From Pseudomonadota bacterium (GTDB lineage: Bacteria > Pseudomonadota > Alphaproteobacteria > Sphingomonadales > Sphingomonadaceae): a stretch of DNA of 64,000 nucleotides. Below the pieces are notes generated by a model that searched no databases, had not been told where the DNA came from, and was given only the letters and a program-made list of their open reading frames with translations. Below, piece by piece: positions 35,324-43,780 of this stretch. The stretch lies in the NCBI GenBank assembly GCA_023422695.1, contig JAFAGN010000018.1, positions 32,098 to 96,097 on the forward strand. Direction: 5' to 3'. The first letter of the stretch is position 1; each line of letters starts with the position of its first letter. Made by a program: the position numbers and the translations under genes.

Positions 35324-36123
35324 GGGGAATTTCGCTTTCGCTTTGCGGCGCTTTCCGTGAGCTCGATCCACGCAGGCGCATGGTCGCTCGTCTTGTCGAG
35401 CGCCCGCGGGCGGGTGTCGACGCCGGCGGCCGCGAGCCGCTTCGCCGCGGGCTTGTTGAGCAGCAAATGGTCAATGCGGATGCCGGCATTGCGCTCGAAC
35501 GATTGGCGCCAATAGGCCCAGAAGCTGTAGATGCGCTCCTCGGGATGCAGATGACGGATCGCGTCGGTCCAGCCCTTGTCGAGGATGCGCTGATAGGCGG
35601 CCTTCGCTTCGGGCGCAAATAGCGCGTCCTTCTTCCAGTTCTCGGGCTTGTAGACATCGAGGTCGGTGGGAATGACGTTGAAGTCGCCGCAGATGACGAC
35701 GGGTGCGTCGAGGTCGAAGAGTGTCGCCAGGTGCGCGTCGAGGCGCGCCATCCACTGCATCTTGTAATCGAATTTCGGACCGGGCCAGGGGTTGCCGTTG
35801 GGAAGATAGAGGCCGGCGACGAGGATGCCGCCGACCGCGGCCTCGATATAGCGGCTCTGCTCGTCGCCGGGATCGCCGGGGAGCCCGCGGCGCGTTTCGT
35901 GGATTTCGCCGACGCGGCTCAGCATCGCGACGCCGTTCCAGCGGCTCTGGCCGTGCCAGATCACGTCATAGCCCGCGTCGCGGATCGCCTTCTCGGGGAA
36001 TTTCTCCTGAGGGGCTTTCAATTCCTGCAGGCAAACGATGTCGGGCTCGGCCTGCGCGAGCCAGCCGAGCAGAATGTCGAGGCGGCCGCCGATGCCGTTC
36101 ACATTATAGGTCGCGATCTTCAC
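35320..36123 (-). CDS. xth: Exodeoxyribonuclease III
   Basis: A 267-residue ExoIII/AP endonuclease. KIATYNVNGI begins the fold, CLQELKAP (catalytic Glu) near 33, YLPNGNP near 107, VVICGDFNVIPTDLD near 147 and the terminal RIDHLLL / SDHAPAWIEL near 225 and 252 hold the active-site aspartates and histidine. It cleaves AP sites and removes 3'-blocking phosphates. GTG 36123 overlaps the LigD stop, so expression is coupled with the ligase. Its 3'-phosphatase role could compensate for a domain missing from LigD. Confidence 0.92.
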   Translation of the reverse strand: MKIATYNVNGIGGRLDILLGWLAQAEPDIVCLQELKAPQEKFPEKAIRDAGYDVIWHGQSRWNGVAMLSRVGEIHETRRGLPGDPGDEQSRYIEAAVGGILVAGLYLPNGNPWPGPKFDYKMQWMARLDAHLATLFDLDAPVVICGDFNVIPTDLDVYKPENWKKDALFAPEAKAAYQRILDKGWTDAIRHLHPEERIYSFWAYWRQSFERNAGIRIDHLLLNKPAAKRLAAAGVDTRPRALDKTSDHAPAWIELTESAAKRKRNSP

Positions 36124-38003
36124 AGGTCGGGCAGCGTCTGGTCGGCGCGGCCCCAGCCTTGCAGCGCCTTGAGGCCGGCGCGCTTCAGAAGCTCCTTTGC
36201 GTCGGTGATGCGGAAATGCGACGGCTTGTCGATCGTCTCCATTTCCTTCCAGCTGAGAGGCGCGGCGACCGGCGCGCCTTCGCGGGCCCGCGCCGAATAG
36301 GGCATCACCGCGGTCGCGCCCCGCTGATTGCGGAGATAATCGACGAAGATCCGGCCCTTGCGCTGCGCCTTGGGGAGGGCGGCGGTGAAGCGGTCGGAAT
36401 CCATCTGGGCGACGGCGCGGGCGAGCCGGTGCGCGAAGTCCTTGACCTCGGGCCATTCGGCGCGCGGCACGAGCGGGGCGATCACATGGACGCCCTTGCC
36501 GCCGGTGAGCATCGGGAAGGTCTCGAGGCCCATCTGCTTCAGGATGTCGCGGAACTGGAAGGCGGCGCTGCGGACCGCCTCGAAATCGAGACCGACGTCG
36601 GGATCGAGATCGAAGACGAGCCGATCGGCCTTCTCGACATCCTCGATGCGCGCGCCCCAGCCATGGAATTCGATCGTGCCCATCTGGACGCAGGTCATCA
36701 GGCCCTCGGGCGTGTCCATATAGAGATAGGGCTGGTTGTCGCCATCCTTCTCCTCGATCGCGACCTGCTTCACCGCATCGCCGAAGCTTCCGGCATCATG
36801 TTTCTGGAAGAAGCATTTCTTGGCGCGGCCCTGCGGACAGCGCACGAGGCTGATCGGGCGCGAACCCGCCCACGGCAGCATGATCGGCGCGACCGCGGCA
36901 TAATATTCTGCAAGCTCGCCCTTGGTGAGCCCCGCCTCGGGAAAGATGACGCGGTCGGGGTTGCTGATCGGTACTGGCGAGGCGTGCGCCACCTCGGCGA
37001 CCGCCGCTTCGCTTTCGATCACGACCGCTTCGGGCTTCTTGTCCTCACGAAGGCCGAGATAGCTCGGGTGGCGGAGCGTGCCATCGTTCGTCATCTCGGT
37101 GAAGGCGATCTCGGCGACGAGCTTCGGCTCGATCCAGTGCGCGCCGCGCGTCTCGGTGCGGGGCGCCTTCACCGTCGGCTCCTTTCGTTCGAGCGGCTTC
37201 ATCATCGCCTGGAGGCGGAAGAGCTCCTCGGTATCGAAACCGGTCCCGACCTTGCCCGCGTAGCGCAGCGCGCCCTTCTCATGGACGCCAAGCATCAGCG
37301 AGCGGAAGGCGCGCGACGTGTCCGAGGGTGTCCAGCCGACGATGACGAACTCCTGCCGCTTGATGCACTTGGCCTTGAGCCAGCTTCCCGCGCGCGCGCC
37401 GACATAGCGCGCATCGCCCTTTTTCGAGATGACCCCTTCGAGACCCGCAGCGCAGAAACTCTCGAGCAATGCATCGCCGCTGCCCGCGATATGATCCGAG
37501 TAGCGGATATGCCTGGAGGCCTTGGGAAGAATTTTGGCAAGATGCGCCTTGCGGTCGAGGAGGGGGAGGGCGGTCAGATCCTCGCCGTCCAGCGCGAGCA
37601 GATCGAAGGCGAAATAGTCGATGCTATCGGGCGCGGACTTCAGGGCATTTTGCAGTGACTGGAAGCTTGAGCGGCCTTCAGCATCGAGCACGACCGCTTC
37701 ACCGTCGATCAGCGCGCTGTCTACCTTCAGCTTTGCGGCCTCGGCGAGGAGCGGCGCGAAGCGCGCCGACCAGTCGAGACCCGAGCGCGTATAGGCGCGG
37801 GCCTCGCCACCGCCGACCGCGATCAGCAGGCGGTAGCCGTCATATTTCATCTCGTGAACCCAGCCCCTGCCGGCGGGAACGCTGTCGACGAGCGTCGCCA
37901 GCTGGACCGGACGAAAGGGCGGGGGAGCCGCAGCCTTTCGTTCGCCGCGCTTCGAAGAGGGGGCGCGGTCTGCGGGGCTCGGTGCGGCGGTCTTTCTGGC
38001 CAT
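36120..38003 (-). CDS. ligD: DNA ligase D, ligase-polymerase form
   Basis: A 627-residue LigD. The ligase domain starts at once: HEMKYDGYRL with adenylated lysine K53, then IDGEAVVLD, FAFDLLALDG, GLEGVISKK and the OB-fold part to about 310. The C-terminal polymerase/primase domain (about 340-620) has VRCPQG, FFQKHDAG, FDLDPD (metal-binding aspartates near 483) and TGGKGVHV. The 3'-phosphoesterase domain usual in proteobacterial LigD is absent. With Ku it seals double-strand breaks. First gene of an operon with xth and the 2H gene; an EcfG-type promoter is at 38049-38074. Confidence 0.93.
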   Translation of the reverse strand: MARKTAAPSPADRAPSSKRGERKAAAPPPFRPVQLATLVDSVPAGRGWVHEMKYDGYRLLIAVGGGEARAYTRSGLDWSARFAPLLAEAAKLKVDSALIDGEAVVLDAEGRSSFQSLQNALKSAPDSIDYFAFDLLALDGEDLTALPLLDRKAHLAKILPKASRHIRYSDHIAGSGDALLESFCAAGLEGVISKKGDARYVGARAGSWLKAKCIKRQEFVIVGWTPSDTSRAFRSLMLGVHEKGALRYAGKVGTGFDTEELFRLQAMMKPLERKEPTVKAPRTETRGAHWIEPKLVAEIAFTEMTNDGTLRHPSYLGLREDKKPEAVVIESEAAVAEVAHASPVPISNPDRVIFPEAGLTKGELAEYYAAVAPIMLPWAGSRPISLVRCPQGRAKKCFFQKHDAGSFGDAVKQVAIEEKDGDNQPYLYMDTPEGLMTCVQMGTIEFHGWGARIEDVEKADRLVFDLDPDVGLDFEAVRSAAFQFRDILKQMGLETFPMLTGGKGVHVIAPLVPRAEWPEVKDFAHRLARAVAQMDSDRFTAALPKAQRKGRIFVDYLRNQRGATAVMPYSARAREGAPVAAPLSWKEMETIDKPSHFRITDAKELLKRAGLKALQGWGRADQTLPDL

Positions 38004-38048
38004 GGACTCAAGACCATCCGGCGCCGTGATCGTTCCCGGTGGCGGGGC

Positions 38049-38074
38049 AACTTGCCCGCCCCGCCATGCGTTCC
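38049..38074 (-). promoter_or_regulatory. EcfG-type promoter of the ligD operon
   Basis: GGAAC (38074-38070) and GTT (38051-38049) on the minus strand, 18-base spacer. Matches the general-stress sigma EcfG consensus GGAAC-N16-18-GTT. About 45 bases upstream of ATG 38003. Confidence 0.65.
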
Positions 38075-38105
38075 CATTTTCGTCCCCGAGACATGGAGCT
38101 TCAAC

Positions 38106-38369
38106 ATGGCGAATGGCTGGGCGCGCGACGGCGCCGTTCAGGATCAGATCGACGACACGGTGAGCGATGCCGTCAAAGAGGCGCGCCTGCGGCTGCTGTC
38201 CGGCAAGGGCGCGGACTATTGCGACGATTGCGGCGAGCGGATTCCGGAGGCGCGGCGAAAGGCCTTGCCTGCGAGCCGTACCTGCATCGGGTGCCAGACG
38301 CTTCGCGACGCCGAACGCCGTCCGGCAGGTTTCAACCGCCGGGGAAGCAAGGACAGTCAGCTGCGTTGA
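38106..38369 (+). CDS. DksA/TraR-type zinc-finger protein
   Basis: An 87-residue protein. N-terminal helix DGAVQDQIDDTVSDAVKEARLRL is followed by a C4 zinc finger: YCDDCGERIPEAR near 37 and RTCIGCQTLRD near 62 (C-x2-C-x17-C-x2-C). Short TraR-like members bind RNA polymerase through the secondary channel and modulate transcription. The acidic DxxDA tip of DksA is represented by DDTVSDA. It is divergent from ligD. Confidence 0.85.
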   Translation: MANGWARDGAVQDQIDDTVSDAVKEARLRLLSGKGADYCDDCGERIPEARRKALPASRTCIGCQTLRDAERRPAGFNRRGSKDSQLR

Positions 38370-38400
38370 CCTCTTTGGAAAGCGGGCCGCGGCGTCGACT

Positions 38401-39432
38401 TCAGGCGCGCGCCTTGGCTGCGGCGCGGACCTCCTGCGATCGGTCGAGCGCGATAACGAGGATATCGTCGCCGTCGACGATGACGCCGACATTGTCCATG
38501 CCGACGAGCGACACGCGTTTTCCGGGCGCGCGGACGAGGCAACCATGGCTGTCGTGTGCGAAAAGATCGTCGCTGCAAGCATTACCAGCCGCGTCGGCAC
38601 CTGCGAGCGCGTGCACCGCTTGCCAGCTGCCGAGGTCCGACCAGCCCATCGACACGGGGACGACCGCGACGCGGGCGTCTTTCTCCATCACGGCATAATC
38701 GATCGAATCAGAGGGCGCCTGTTCGAACGGCGCGCTTGCCGCGTGCAGGGCATCGCCATCGTGCAGCGCATTGGCGACCGCGGCTTCCGCCGCGCGATAT
38801 ATGGCCCGGCAATGCGTGAGCATCGCCTCGCGCATCCGACCGGCCCGGAAGAGGAAGATGCCGGCGTTCCAGCTGTAACCGCCCTCGCGAAGCATCGCTT
38901 CGGCATCGGCGAGCGGCGGCTTCTCGACGAAGCGGGCCACGGCAAATCCCGCGCCGCCGAGCGGTGCGCCGCTGGCGATGTAGCCGAAGCCCGTGTCGGG
39001 CCGATCGGGAGCGATGCCGAATGTGACCAGCCAGTCGTCGCGCGCCAGATCGGCGGCTTTGGCGATGGCGCCCCGGAATGCGGCTACATCGGCGATGACA
39101 TGATCGCTCGGCATGACGAGCAGCAGAACGTCATCGGCCGACGAAGCGACCGCGAGCGCGATGGCGGCGGCGGTGTTGCGCGCCGCAGGCTCGACGATCA
39201 GCCGAACGTCGCGACCCTCGGATTGTTCGCGCACCATCGCGACATGCTCGGCGCCGCACACGATGAGCGGCGCCGAAAAGCCGGCTCCGGTTGCCCGATC
39301 GAGCGTGCGGGCAAACAGGCTCTCTTTTCCGATGATGTCGAGAAACTGTTTGGCACGCGCGCCGCGGGAAGCGGGCCAGAGGCGCGTACCCGCGCCGCCG
39401 CAAAGAATGACGGGCTGGATCGTCGCAGACAT
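38401..39432 (-). CDS. manC: Mannose-1-phosphate guanylyltransferase
   Basis: A 343-residue nucleotidyltransferase: VILCGGAGTRLWPASR at 8-23 (GTP-binding pyrophosphorylase loop), VMPSDHVI near 106, FVEKPPLADA near 169 and SWNAGIFLF near 186. It lacks the C-terminal isomerase domain of bifunctional AlgA/ManC, matching the separate isomerase gene at 30620. Product GDP-mannose feeds glycan synthesis. GGAAGG lies about 10 bases before the ATG. Confidence 0.9.
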   Translation of the reverse strand: MSATIQPVILCGGAGTRLWPASRGARAKQFLDIIGKESLFARTLDRATGAGFSAPLIVCGAEHVAMVREQSEGRDVRLIVEPAARNTAAAIALAVASSADDVLLLVMPSDHVIADVAAFRGAIAKAADLARDDWLVTFGIAPDRPDTGFGYIASGAPLGGAGFAVARFVEKPPLADAEAMLREGGYSWNAGIFLFRAGRMREAMLTHCRAIYRAAEAAVANALHDGDALHAASAPFEQAPSDSIDYAVMEKDARVAVVPVSMGWSDLGSWQAVHALAGADAAGNACSDDLFAHDSHGCLVRAPGKRVSLVGMDNVGVIVDGDDILVIALDRSQEVRAAAKARA

Positions 39433-39795
39433 AGGATCAACCTTCCAGGGTCGGGGCGGAGGCGCGCGAGCTCGACCCGATCGCGGCGCGCCGAGACTCT
39501 CCGCCGTTTTCGAAATTTCGCGACCGACTGAACCATCTCCGACCGAACGCCGCGCAAGCGAGCGAGTTGCCCCTGCTTCCGCGAAAAGGCCCGAAATCCC
39601 GGTCTGATTAACGCAGGTTATACCGATTCCTCGCATGCGTGGTCCGGATTGAGCGCGGCCCCATGTCCTGTCGCGCCGGAAGATTGCGAAGTCGGCGTGG
39701 CGAATGCGCGAACGAGGCAGCGTCATGGAGCATTACAGGTCGGATTTCACTCCCGCCGCATGCAGCCCGCCGGGGCGCCGGGGCGTTGAACAGGC
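39433..39795. other. Gene-free spacer
   Basis: 363 bases between manC and a small plus-strand gene. No promoter of the EcfG or heat-shock type, terminator hairpin or domain-bearing frame was seen. Confidence 0.4.
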
Positions 39796-40020
39796 ATGAA
39801 CCAGAGCGACATATTTCTAATGCTGGCCGGGCAAGAACTGAAATTCCTCTCCGACCTCATCGCGCGGATCGATCAAGGACGTCTTGATCCTGTCTGCCTC
39901 GACCGGGAGGCCGCGATCCTCCTCCTGCGCGAGGTAGCGGCGGAGCGCCGAAGCCTAGTCGATCGCCTGAAATCTTATGAGGGTGAGGGCGGCGCTGCCT
40001 GGACCGGAGCGCCCGTATAG
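39796..40020 (+). CDS. Small helical protein, unknown
   Basis: A 74-residue protein beginning MNQSDIFLMLAGQELKFL; mostly helical, with acidic/basic alternation (DREAAILLLREVAAERRSLVD). No family recognised. The ribosome site (ACAGG) is weak, but codon use and helix periodicity suggest a real gene. Confidence 0.5.
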   Translation: MNQSDIFLMLAGQELKFLSDLIARIDQGRLDPVCLDREAAILLLREVAAERRSLVDRLKSYEGEGGAAWTGAPV

Positions 40021-40056
40021 GGGCTCTTTGTCGGTCCTTGCTAATCTCGTCCGCCG

Positions 40057-40353
40057 CTATCCCTTGGCATTTCGGCGGCGCGTTTCCCAACCCTTTTTCG
40101 CGGCCGCGGATCGCTTTTCGCTGCTCTTGCCCGCACCGCTTTTGCGGCCACCTTTTCTCGAGGCTTCATGGGTATCGGGCTGGCCACGCCCGGAACCCGA
40201 CTTGTTGCCGCCGCCCGACTCCTTGTTCACCGTTGCCCATGCGCGGCTCTCCGCTTCCTTCTTGCCGACGCCGCGCTTCTCATAACTTTCTTCGATATGC
40301 TCGGCCTTGCGCTTTTGCTTGTCGGTGTAGCTCGATTTGTCCCCACGGGGCAT
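40057..40353 (-). CDS. Basic stress-type protein ('plasmid stabilization' family)
   Basis: A 98-residue, very basic protein starting MPRGDKSSYTDKQKRKAEH, with an EESYEKRGVGKKEAESRAWATVNKESGG core and a KGGRKSG / KKGWETRRR tail. It matches proteins often labelled plasmid stabilization, though evidence for that role is thin. A canonical EcfG promoter (40385-40409) points to general-stress control. Confidence 0.7.
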   Translation of the reverse strand: MPRGDKSSYTDKQKRKAEHIEESYEKRGVGKKEAESRAWATVNKESGGGNKSGSGRGQPDTHEASRKGGRKSGAGKSSEKRSAAAKKGWETRRRNAKG

Positions 40354-40384
40354 GACAATTCTCCCTATCCGGCCCCCTTTGGTC

Positions 40385-40409
40385 AACCAACGGAACATCT
40401 TGGGGTTCC
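40385..40409 (-). promoter_or_regulatory. EcfG-type promoter
   Basis: GGAAC (40409-40405), 17-base spacer, GTT (40387-40385) on the minus strand, about 30 bases before ATG 40353. Confidence 0.7.
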
Positions 40410-40543
40410 GCTAAAGACGCTAATCCGTGGCATGCAAGACCTCGCTTCCGGAGACGGACACGAGCACGCTGGCCGTGTCGACACCGCGTGACAATCGTTG
40501 CGAGCGGCGGCGGCGCCCAGATATGATTGCCGCTCGGCGCGGT

Positions 40544-41479
40544 CTATCCGTTGACGACCGTTCCGCCGTTCGGGTGGAGCACCTGGCCCGACATGTAGCT
40601 GCTATCGTCGCACGCAAGAAAGAGGAAGCTCGGTGCGACCTCGTTGGGCTCTCCCGGTCGCTTCATCGGCGTCGTCTCGCCAAAGCTTTCGACTTTTTTG
40701 GCGGGCGCTCCGCCGCGTGGATTGAGCGGGGTCCAGATCGGGCCGGGCGCGACCGCATTCACCCTGATGCCCTTCTCGATCAGATTCTCGCTGAGCGAGC
40801 GCGTGAAGGCGGTAATGGCGCCCTTGGTCGCACTATAGTCGAGCAGACCACCGCTCCCCTGATACATGGTCACGCTCGTGCAATTGATGATCGCCGCGCC
40901 TTTCTTGAGATGCGGCAGCGCAGCCTGCACAAGATAGAACATGCCGAAGATATTGGTGGCGAAGGTGCGCTGCAGCTGCTCCGGGCTGATGTCGCGAATA
41001 TCGTCTGCCGGATGCTGTTCGCCCGCATTGTTGACGAGAACATCGATGCGCTTCAGCTTGCTCACGACCTTGTCGACGATAGTCTTTCCGGCGCTGGTTT
41101 TCCCCACGTCGGCCTTGACGAGGATCGCGGTGCGCCCTTCGGCGCCTACGAGCGAAGCCGTTTCCTCGGCATCGGCTTTGTTGCTCTTGTAAACGATGGC
41201 GATATCCGCACCTTCGCGGGCGAACAATACGGCTACCGCGCGCCCGATCCCGCTGTCGCCGCCGGTCACGATCGCGACCTTGTCCTTGAGCCGGTCGGAA
41301 CCGGCATAGCGCGGCTCCCATTTCGGCGCGCGGTCGAGATCGGATTCCCGGTCTTTCGGCGGCGTGCGGATCGTCTTCGTATCGCCGACCTCCTTCCGCA
41401 GTTTCCTTGCCGCCGTCTGTTTTCCGCGCTTCTCGGACGCGGTTTCTCCGACCTTTCCGGCCTCTGATTTGCGTGTCAT
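40544..41479 (-). CDS. SDR family oxidoreductase (YdaD/YghA-like)
   Basis: A 311-residue short-chain dehydrogenase. Residues 1-45 are a basic tail (GKQTAARKLRKEVG). The Rossmann motif is VTGGDSGIGRAV near 72, VNNAGEQHP near 150, and the catalytic YSATKGA near 213; PGPIWTPLNP follows, and the C-terminus ends PNGGTVVNG. This matches the glucose/ribitol-dehydrogenase-like general-stress SDR group. Cytoplasmic, NAD(P)-dependent, substrate unknown. A GCAAC-type EcfG-like promoter variant is at 41513-41538. Confidence 0.85.
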   Translation of the reverse strand: MTRKSEAGKVGETASEKRGKQTAARKLRKEVGDTKTIRTPPKDRESDLDRAPKWEPRYAGSDRLKDKVAIVTGGDSGIGRAVAVLFAREGADIAIVYKSNKADAEETASLVGAEGRTAILVKADVGKTSAGKTIVDKVVSKLKRIDVLVNNAGEQHPADDIRDISPEQLQRTFATNIFGMFYLVQAALPHLKKGAAIINCTSVTMYQGSGGLLDYSATKGAITAFTRSLSENLIEKGIRVNAVAPGPIWTPLNPRGGAPAKKVESFGETTPMKRPGEPNEVAPSFLFLACDDSSYMSGQVLHPNGGTVVNG

Positions 41480-41512
41480 TGCCGACTCCTCCTGTTCTGC
41501 CTGTCATCGACA

Positions 41513-41538
41513 AACCGGCGGGTCCCACACTTGGTTGC
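41513..41538 (-). promoter_or_regulatory. EcfG-like promoter variant
   Basis: GCAAC (41538-41534), 18-base spacer, GTT (41515-41513) on the minus strand. One mismatch to GGAAC. Upstream of the SDR gene by about 35 bases. Confidence 0.4.
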
Positions 41539-41671
41539 GGAGCACTTGGCTCATGCCGAGCTGCGCTGCGGCGGTGGTCTGGAAATGCGCGGCCGACTTT
41601 CTACCTATACAGCGTTGCAATCCTTACCGCCCGGGGGCGCGCCCTGCGCCGCCGAAGCTGAGAGAAGAAGT

Positions 41672-42337
41672 TTGTCCAAGATCGTGAACGGGGCCAGCCT
41701 GCAACCTCGCTCCGGAGGCGCCCCCAAAAACATCGTGCTGCTGCTCCACGGCTTCGGGTCGAGCGGCTCCGACATGATTTCGCTGGCGCCGCAGTGGCAG
41801 GAGGCCTTGCCGGACACGCTGTTTCTTGCGCCGCATGCACCGCAGCGATGCTCGATAATGGGCGGGGGCTACCAATGGTGGGGGCTGTCGGGTTTCGCCC
41901 CGGCGGCGTTGGCTGCAGGCGCTGCGTCGGCAGCGCCGGCGATCGACGCGTTCATCGATCGCAAGCTCGCGCAATATGACCTCAGCGAGGCCGATCTCGC
42001 CCTTGTGGGTTTCAGCCAGGGCACGATGATGGCGCTTCATGTCGGCCTTCGCCGCCCCCGCGCCGTTGCCGCTATCGTCGGCTATTCGGGCATGCTCGCG
42101 GGCGCGGCCGATCTCGCGCATCATGTTCCGTCGAAACCGCCAGTCCTGCTGGTGCACGGCACGGCCGACCCCGTCGTGCCGATCGCGGCGCTGCACATGT
42201 CCGAGAGCCAGTTGAAGCGGCTCGGCGTCGAGGTCGAGACGCATATCTCCTACGGTGTCGCGCACAGCGTCGACCCGGTCGGACTGCGGACCGGCCGCGA
42301 CTTCGTGACCGGCGCCTTTGCGAAAAGCTGCGGCTGA
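41672..42337 (+). CDS. Phospholipase/carboxylesterase-type alpha/beta hydrolase
   Basis: A hydrolase of about 221 residues. IVLLLHGFGSSGSDM near 22 forms the oxyanion region, YQWWGLS near 67, nucleophile elbow LVGFSQGTMMAL near 111 (G-F-S-Q-G), acid in HGTADPVVP near 167 and histidine in VAHSVDP near 204. The YpfH/carboxylesterase (PF02230) group cleaves short acyl esters. TTG 41672 after AGAGAAGAAG is the likely start; GTG 41684 is possible. Confidence 0.85.
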   Translation: MSKIVNGASLQPRSGGAPKNIVLLLHGFGSSGSDMISLAPQWQEALPDTLFLAPHAPQRCSIMGGGYQWWGLSGFAPAALAAGAASAAPAIDAFIDRKLAQYDLSEADLALVGFSQGTMMALHVGLRRPRAVAAIVGYSGMLAGAADLAHHVPSKPPVLLVHGTADPVVPIAALHMSESQLKRLGVEVETHISYGVAHSVDPVGLRTGRDFVTGAFAKSCG

Positions 42338-42444
42338 ACCGCGCAGCTTCGTCACGGCGGCATCGGGCGCACGGTGTCGGCGAGCGACGCGGGGTGGCCG
42401 GGAAGGGAGAGGTGGGGGCACCCGCGGGGGGGTGGGATCCGCGC

Positions 42445-42469
42445 GGAACTGCCGGGTGCAGCGGGCGTT
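42445..42469 (+). promoter_or_regulatory. EcfG-type promoter of the DUF1206 gene
   Basis: GGAAC (42445-42449), 17-base spacer ending in C, GTT (42467-42469). A full match to GGAAC-N16-CGTT, 33 bases before ATG 42503. Confidence 0.8.
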
Positions 42470-42502
42470 GGCCTGATGGGTCAACATTCGGGGACAGGCA
42501 TT

Positions 42503-43294
42503 ATGAACAGGTTGCGGCGGCTCGAGACATTTGCGCGGACGGGGTGGTTCGCGCGCGGCGTCGTCTATTGCTTGCTGGCATGGATAGCGCTCACCGGTTC
42601 GTCGGCCGACGACGCGAGTCCGCAAGCCGTGTTCCGCTCGGTCCGCGATATGCCCGCTGGCTCGATCCTTCTTGCTCTTCTCGCGATGGGTCTGGCGCTT
42701 TACGGCGCCTATCGCCTGTACGGGGCGGCGCTCGATAGCGAAAACAAAGGAACCGGTGCGAAGGGCGTCGCTGTGCGGATAGGCTATGCCGCGAGCGGCA
42801 TCGCCCATTTCATTCTCGCCTGGGCCGCGCTTCGCCTTGCCTCGGGCGGCGCCGCCGAAGACGGCCGCGAGAAAGAGGCGGCGGGAATGCTGCTCGACCT
42901 GCCGCTTGGCGGCCTGCTCCTTGGGGTTGTCGGCGCCGCCTTCCTCGCGGCGGCCGCGCAGCAGGCGGTCAAGGCCTGGACCACCGAATTTACAAAGGAT
43001 CTCGATGCGGCAGCACCTGCATGGGCCGTGCCCGTCGGGCGGGCGGGTCTTGCTGCGCGCGCGGTCGTGTTCGCGGCCATCGGCGCCTCGCTCGTGCGCG
43101 GCGGCTGGTTCGGCGCTGCCCGCGAGGTCAAGGGCCTCGGCGACGCGCTTTCGGCGCTCACCGACAATCCGCCGCTCTATCTGCTCGTTGCCGCGGGGCT
43201 GTTCCTGTTCGGCGTACATAGCTTCGTCGAGGCCCGTTGGCGGCGGCTTCGCGATGAAGACATGGTCGCGCGGATCATGGCTGCGCGACGCTGA
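42503..43294 (+). CDS. DUF1206 membrane protein
   Basis: A 263-residue integral membrane protein with six predicted helices in three pairs, each starting with an FARTGWFARGVVY-like or VGRAGLAARAVVF-like motif, the internal DUF1206 repeat. Function unknown; frequent in stress-response regulons. GGGACAGG precedes ATG 42503; ATG 42476 in frame is less likely because it would overlap the promoter spacing. EcfG promoter directly upstream. Confidence 0.85.
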   Translation: MNRLRRLETFARTGWFARGVVYCLLAWIALTGSSADDASPQAVFRSVRDMPAGSILLALLAMGLALYGAYRLYGAALDSENKGTGAKGVAVRIGYAASGIAHFILAWAALRLASGGAAEDGREKEAAGMLLDLPLGGLLLGVVGAAFLAAAAQQAVKAWTTEFTKDLDAAAPAWAVPVGRAGLAARAVVFAAIGASLVRGGWFGAAREVKGLGDALSALTDNPPLYLLVAAGLFLFGVHSFVEARWRRLRDEDMVARIMAARR

Positions 43295-43317
43295 CGATGC
43301 CCATCGCGCAGGCCCGC

Positions 43318-43342
43318 GGAACCCTGTGGGCTTCGCCGCGTT
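43318..43342 (+). promoter_or_regulatory. EcfG-type promoter of the small lipoprotein gene
   Basis: GGAAC (43318-43322), 17-base spacer ending in C, GTT (43340-43342), 31 bases before ATG 43374. Full consensus match. Confidence 0.8.
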
Positions 43343-43373
43343 AGCAGGGCAGTCATCAACAGGGAGAGTCTCG

Positions 43374-43649
43374 ATGAAAAAGCTGTTTGTAACCCTCGCC
43401 GCAACCTCGGCCCTCGCGCTCGGCGCCTGCCAGAGCCCTGCCGCCGACAAGGTCGAGGATCAGGCCGAAGCGAAGGCCGAGGCGATCGACGATCAGGCCG
43501 ACGCGATGCCCGAAGGTCCCGCCAAAGAGGCGATGGAGCAGAAGGCCGATGTCGTCGAAGAGCAAGGCGAAGAAAAGGCTAACGCGATGGACGACAATGG
43601 CGAGATTGCTCCGTCCGAAACCGGCGTCGGCGACACCCAGAAGAAATAA
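43374..43649 (+). CDS. Small acidic lipoprotein
   Basis: A 91-residue protein. MKKLFVTLAATSALALGAC is a lipoprotein signal with lipobox ALGAC (Cys 19). The mature part is acidic and repetitive (VEDQAEAKAEAIDDQADAMPEG), predicted helical or disordered. Similar small lipoproteins are periplasmic stress factors, but no function is known. AGGGAGAG precedes the ATG. EcfG promoter upstream and a strong terminator downstream mark a monocistronic unit. Confidence 0.75.
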   Translation: MKKLFVTLAATSALALGACQSPAADKVEDQAEAKAEAIDDQADAMPEGPAKEAMEQKADVVEEQGEEKANAMDDNGEIAPSETGVGDTQKK

Positions 43650-43674
43650 GACTGCCTTCCCTAAGGGCAGGGTG

Positions 43675-43698
43675 AAGGGCGCCGGCTCCGGCGCCCTT
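43675..43698 (+). terminator. Rho-independent terminator
   Basis: AAGGGCGCCGG (43675-43685) pairs with CCGGCGCCCTT (43688-43698), two-base loop, followed by TA. Closes the lipoprotein gene and may also serve the opposing hydrolase remnant. Confidence 0.75.
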
Positions 43699-43780
43699 TA
43701 TCGTTGCGGTGGCCCGGCTCAGGCTGCTGGCAGCTGGCGCCGCTGGGACAAGGCAAGGGAACGCGGTTCGGCGTCGCTTC

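Noticed and set aside
35703..37658. Long plus-strand open frame opposite ExoIII and LigD
   Set aside because: It is the GC-rich antisense shadow of two clear repair genes, is arginine-rich at its start and has no domain.
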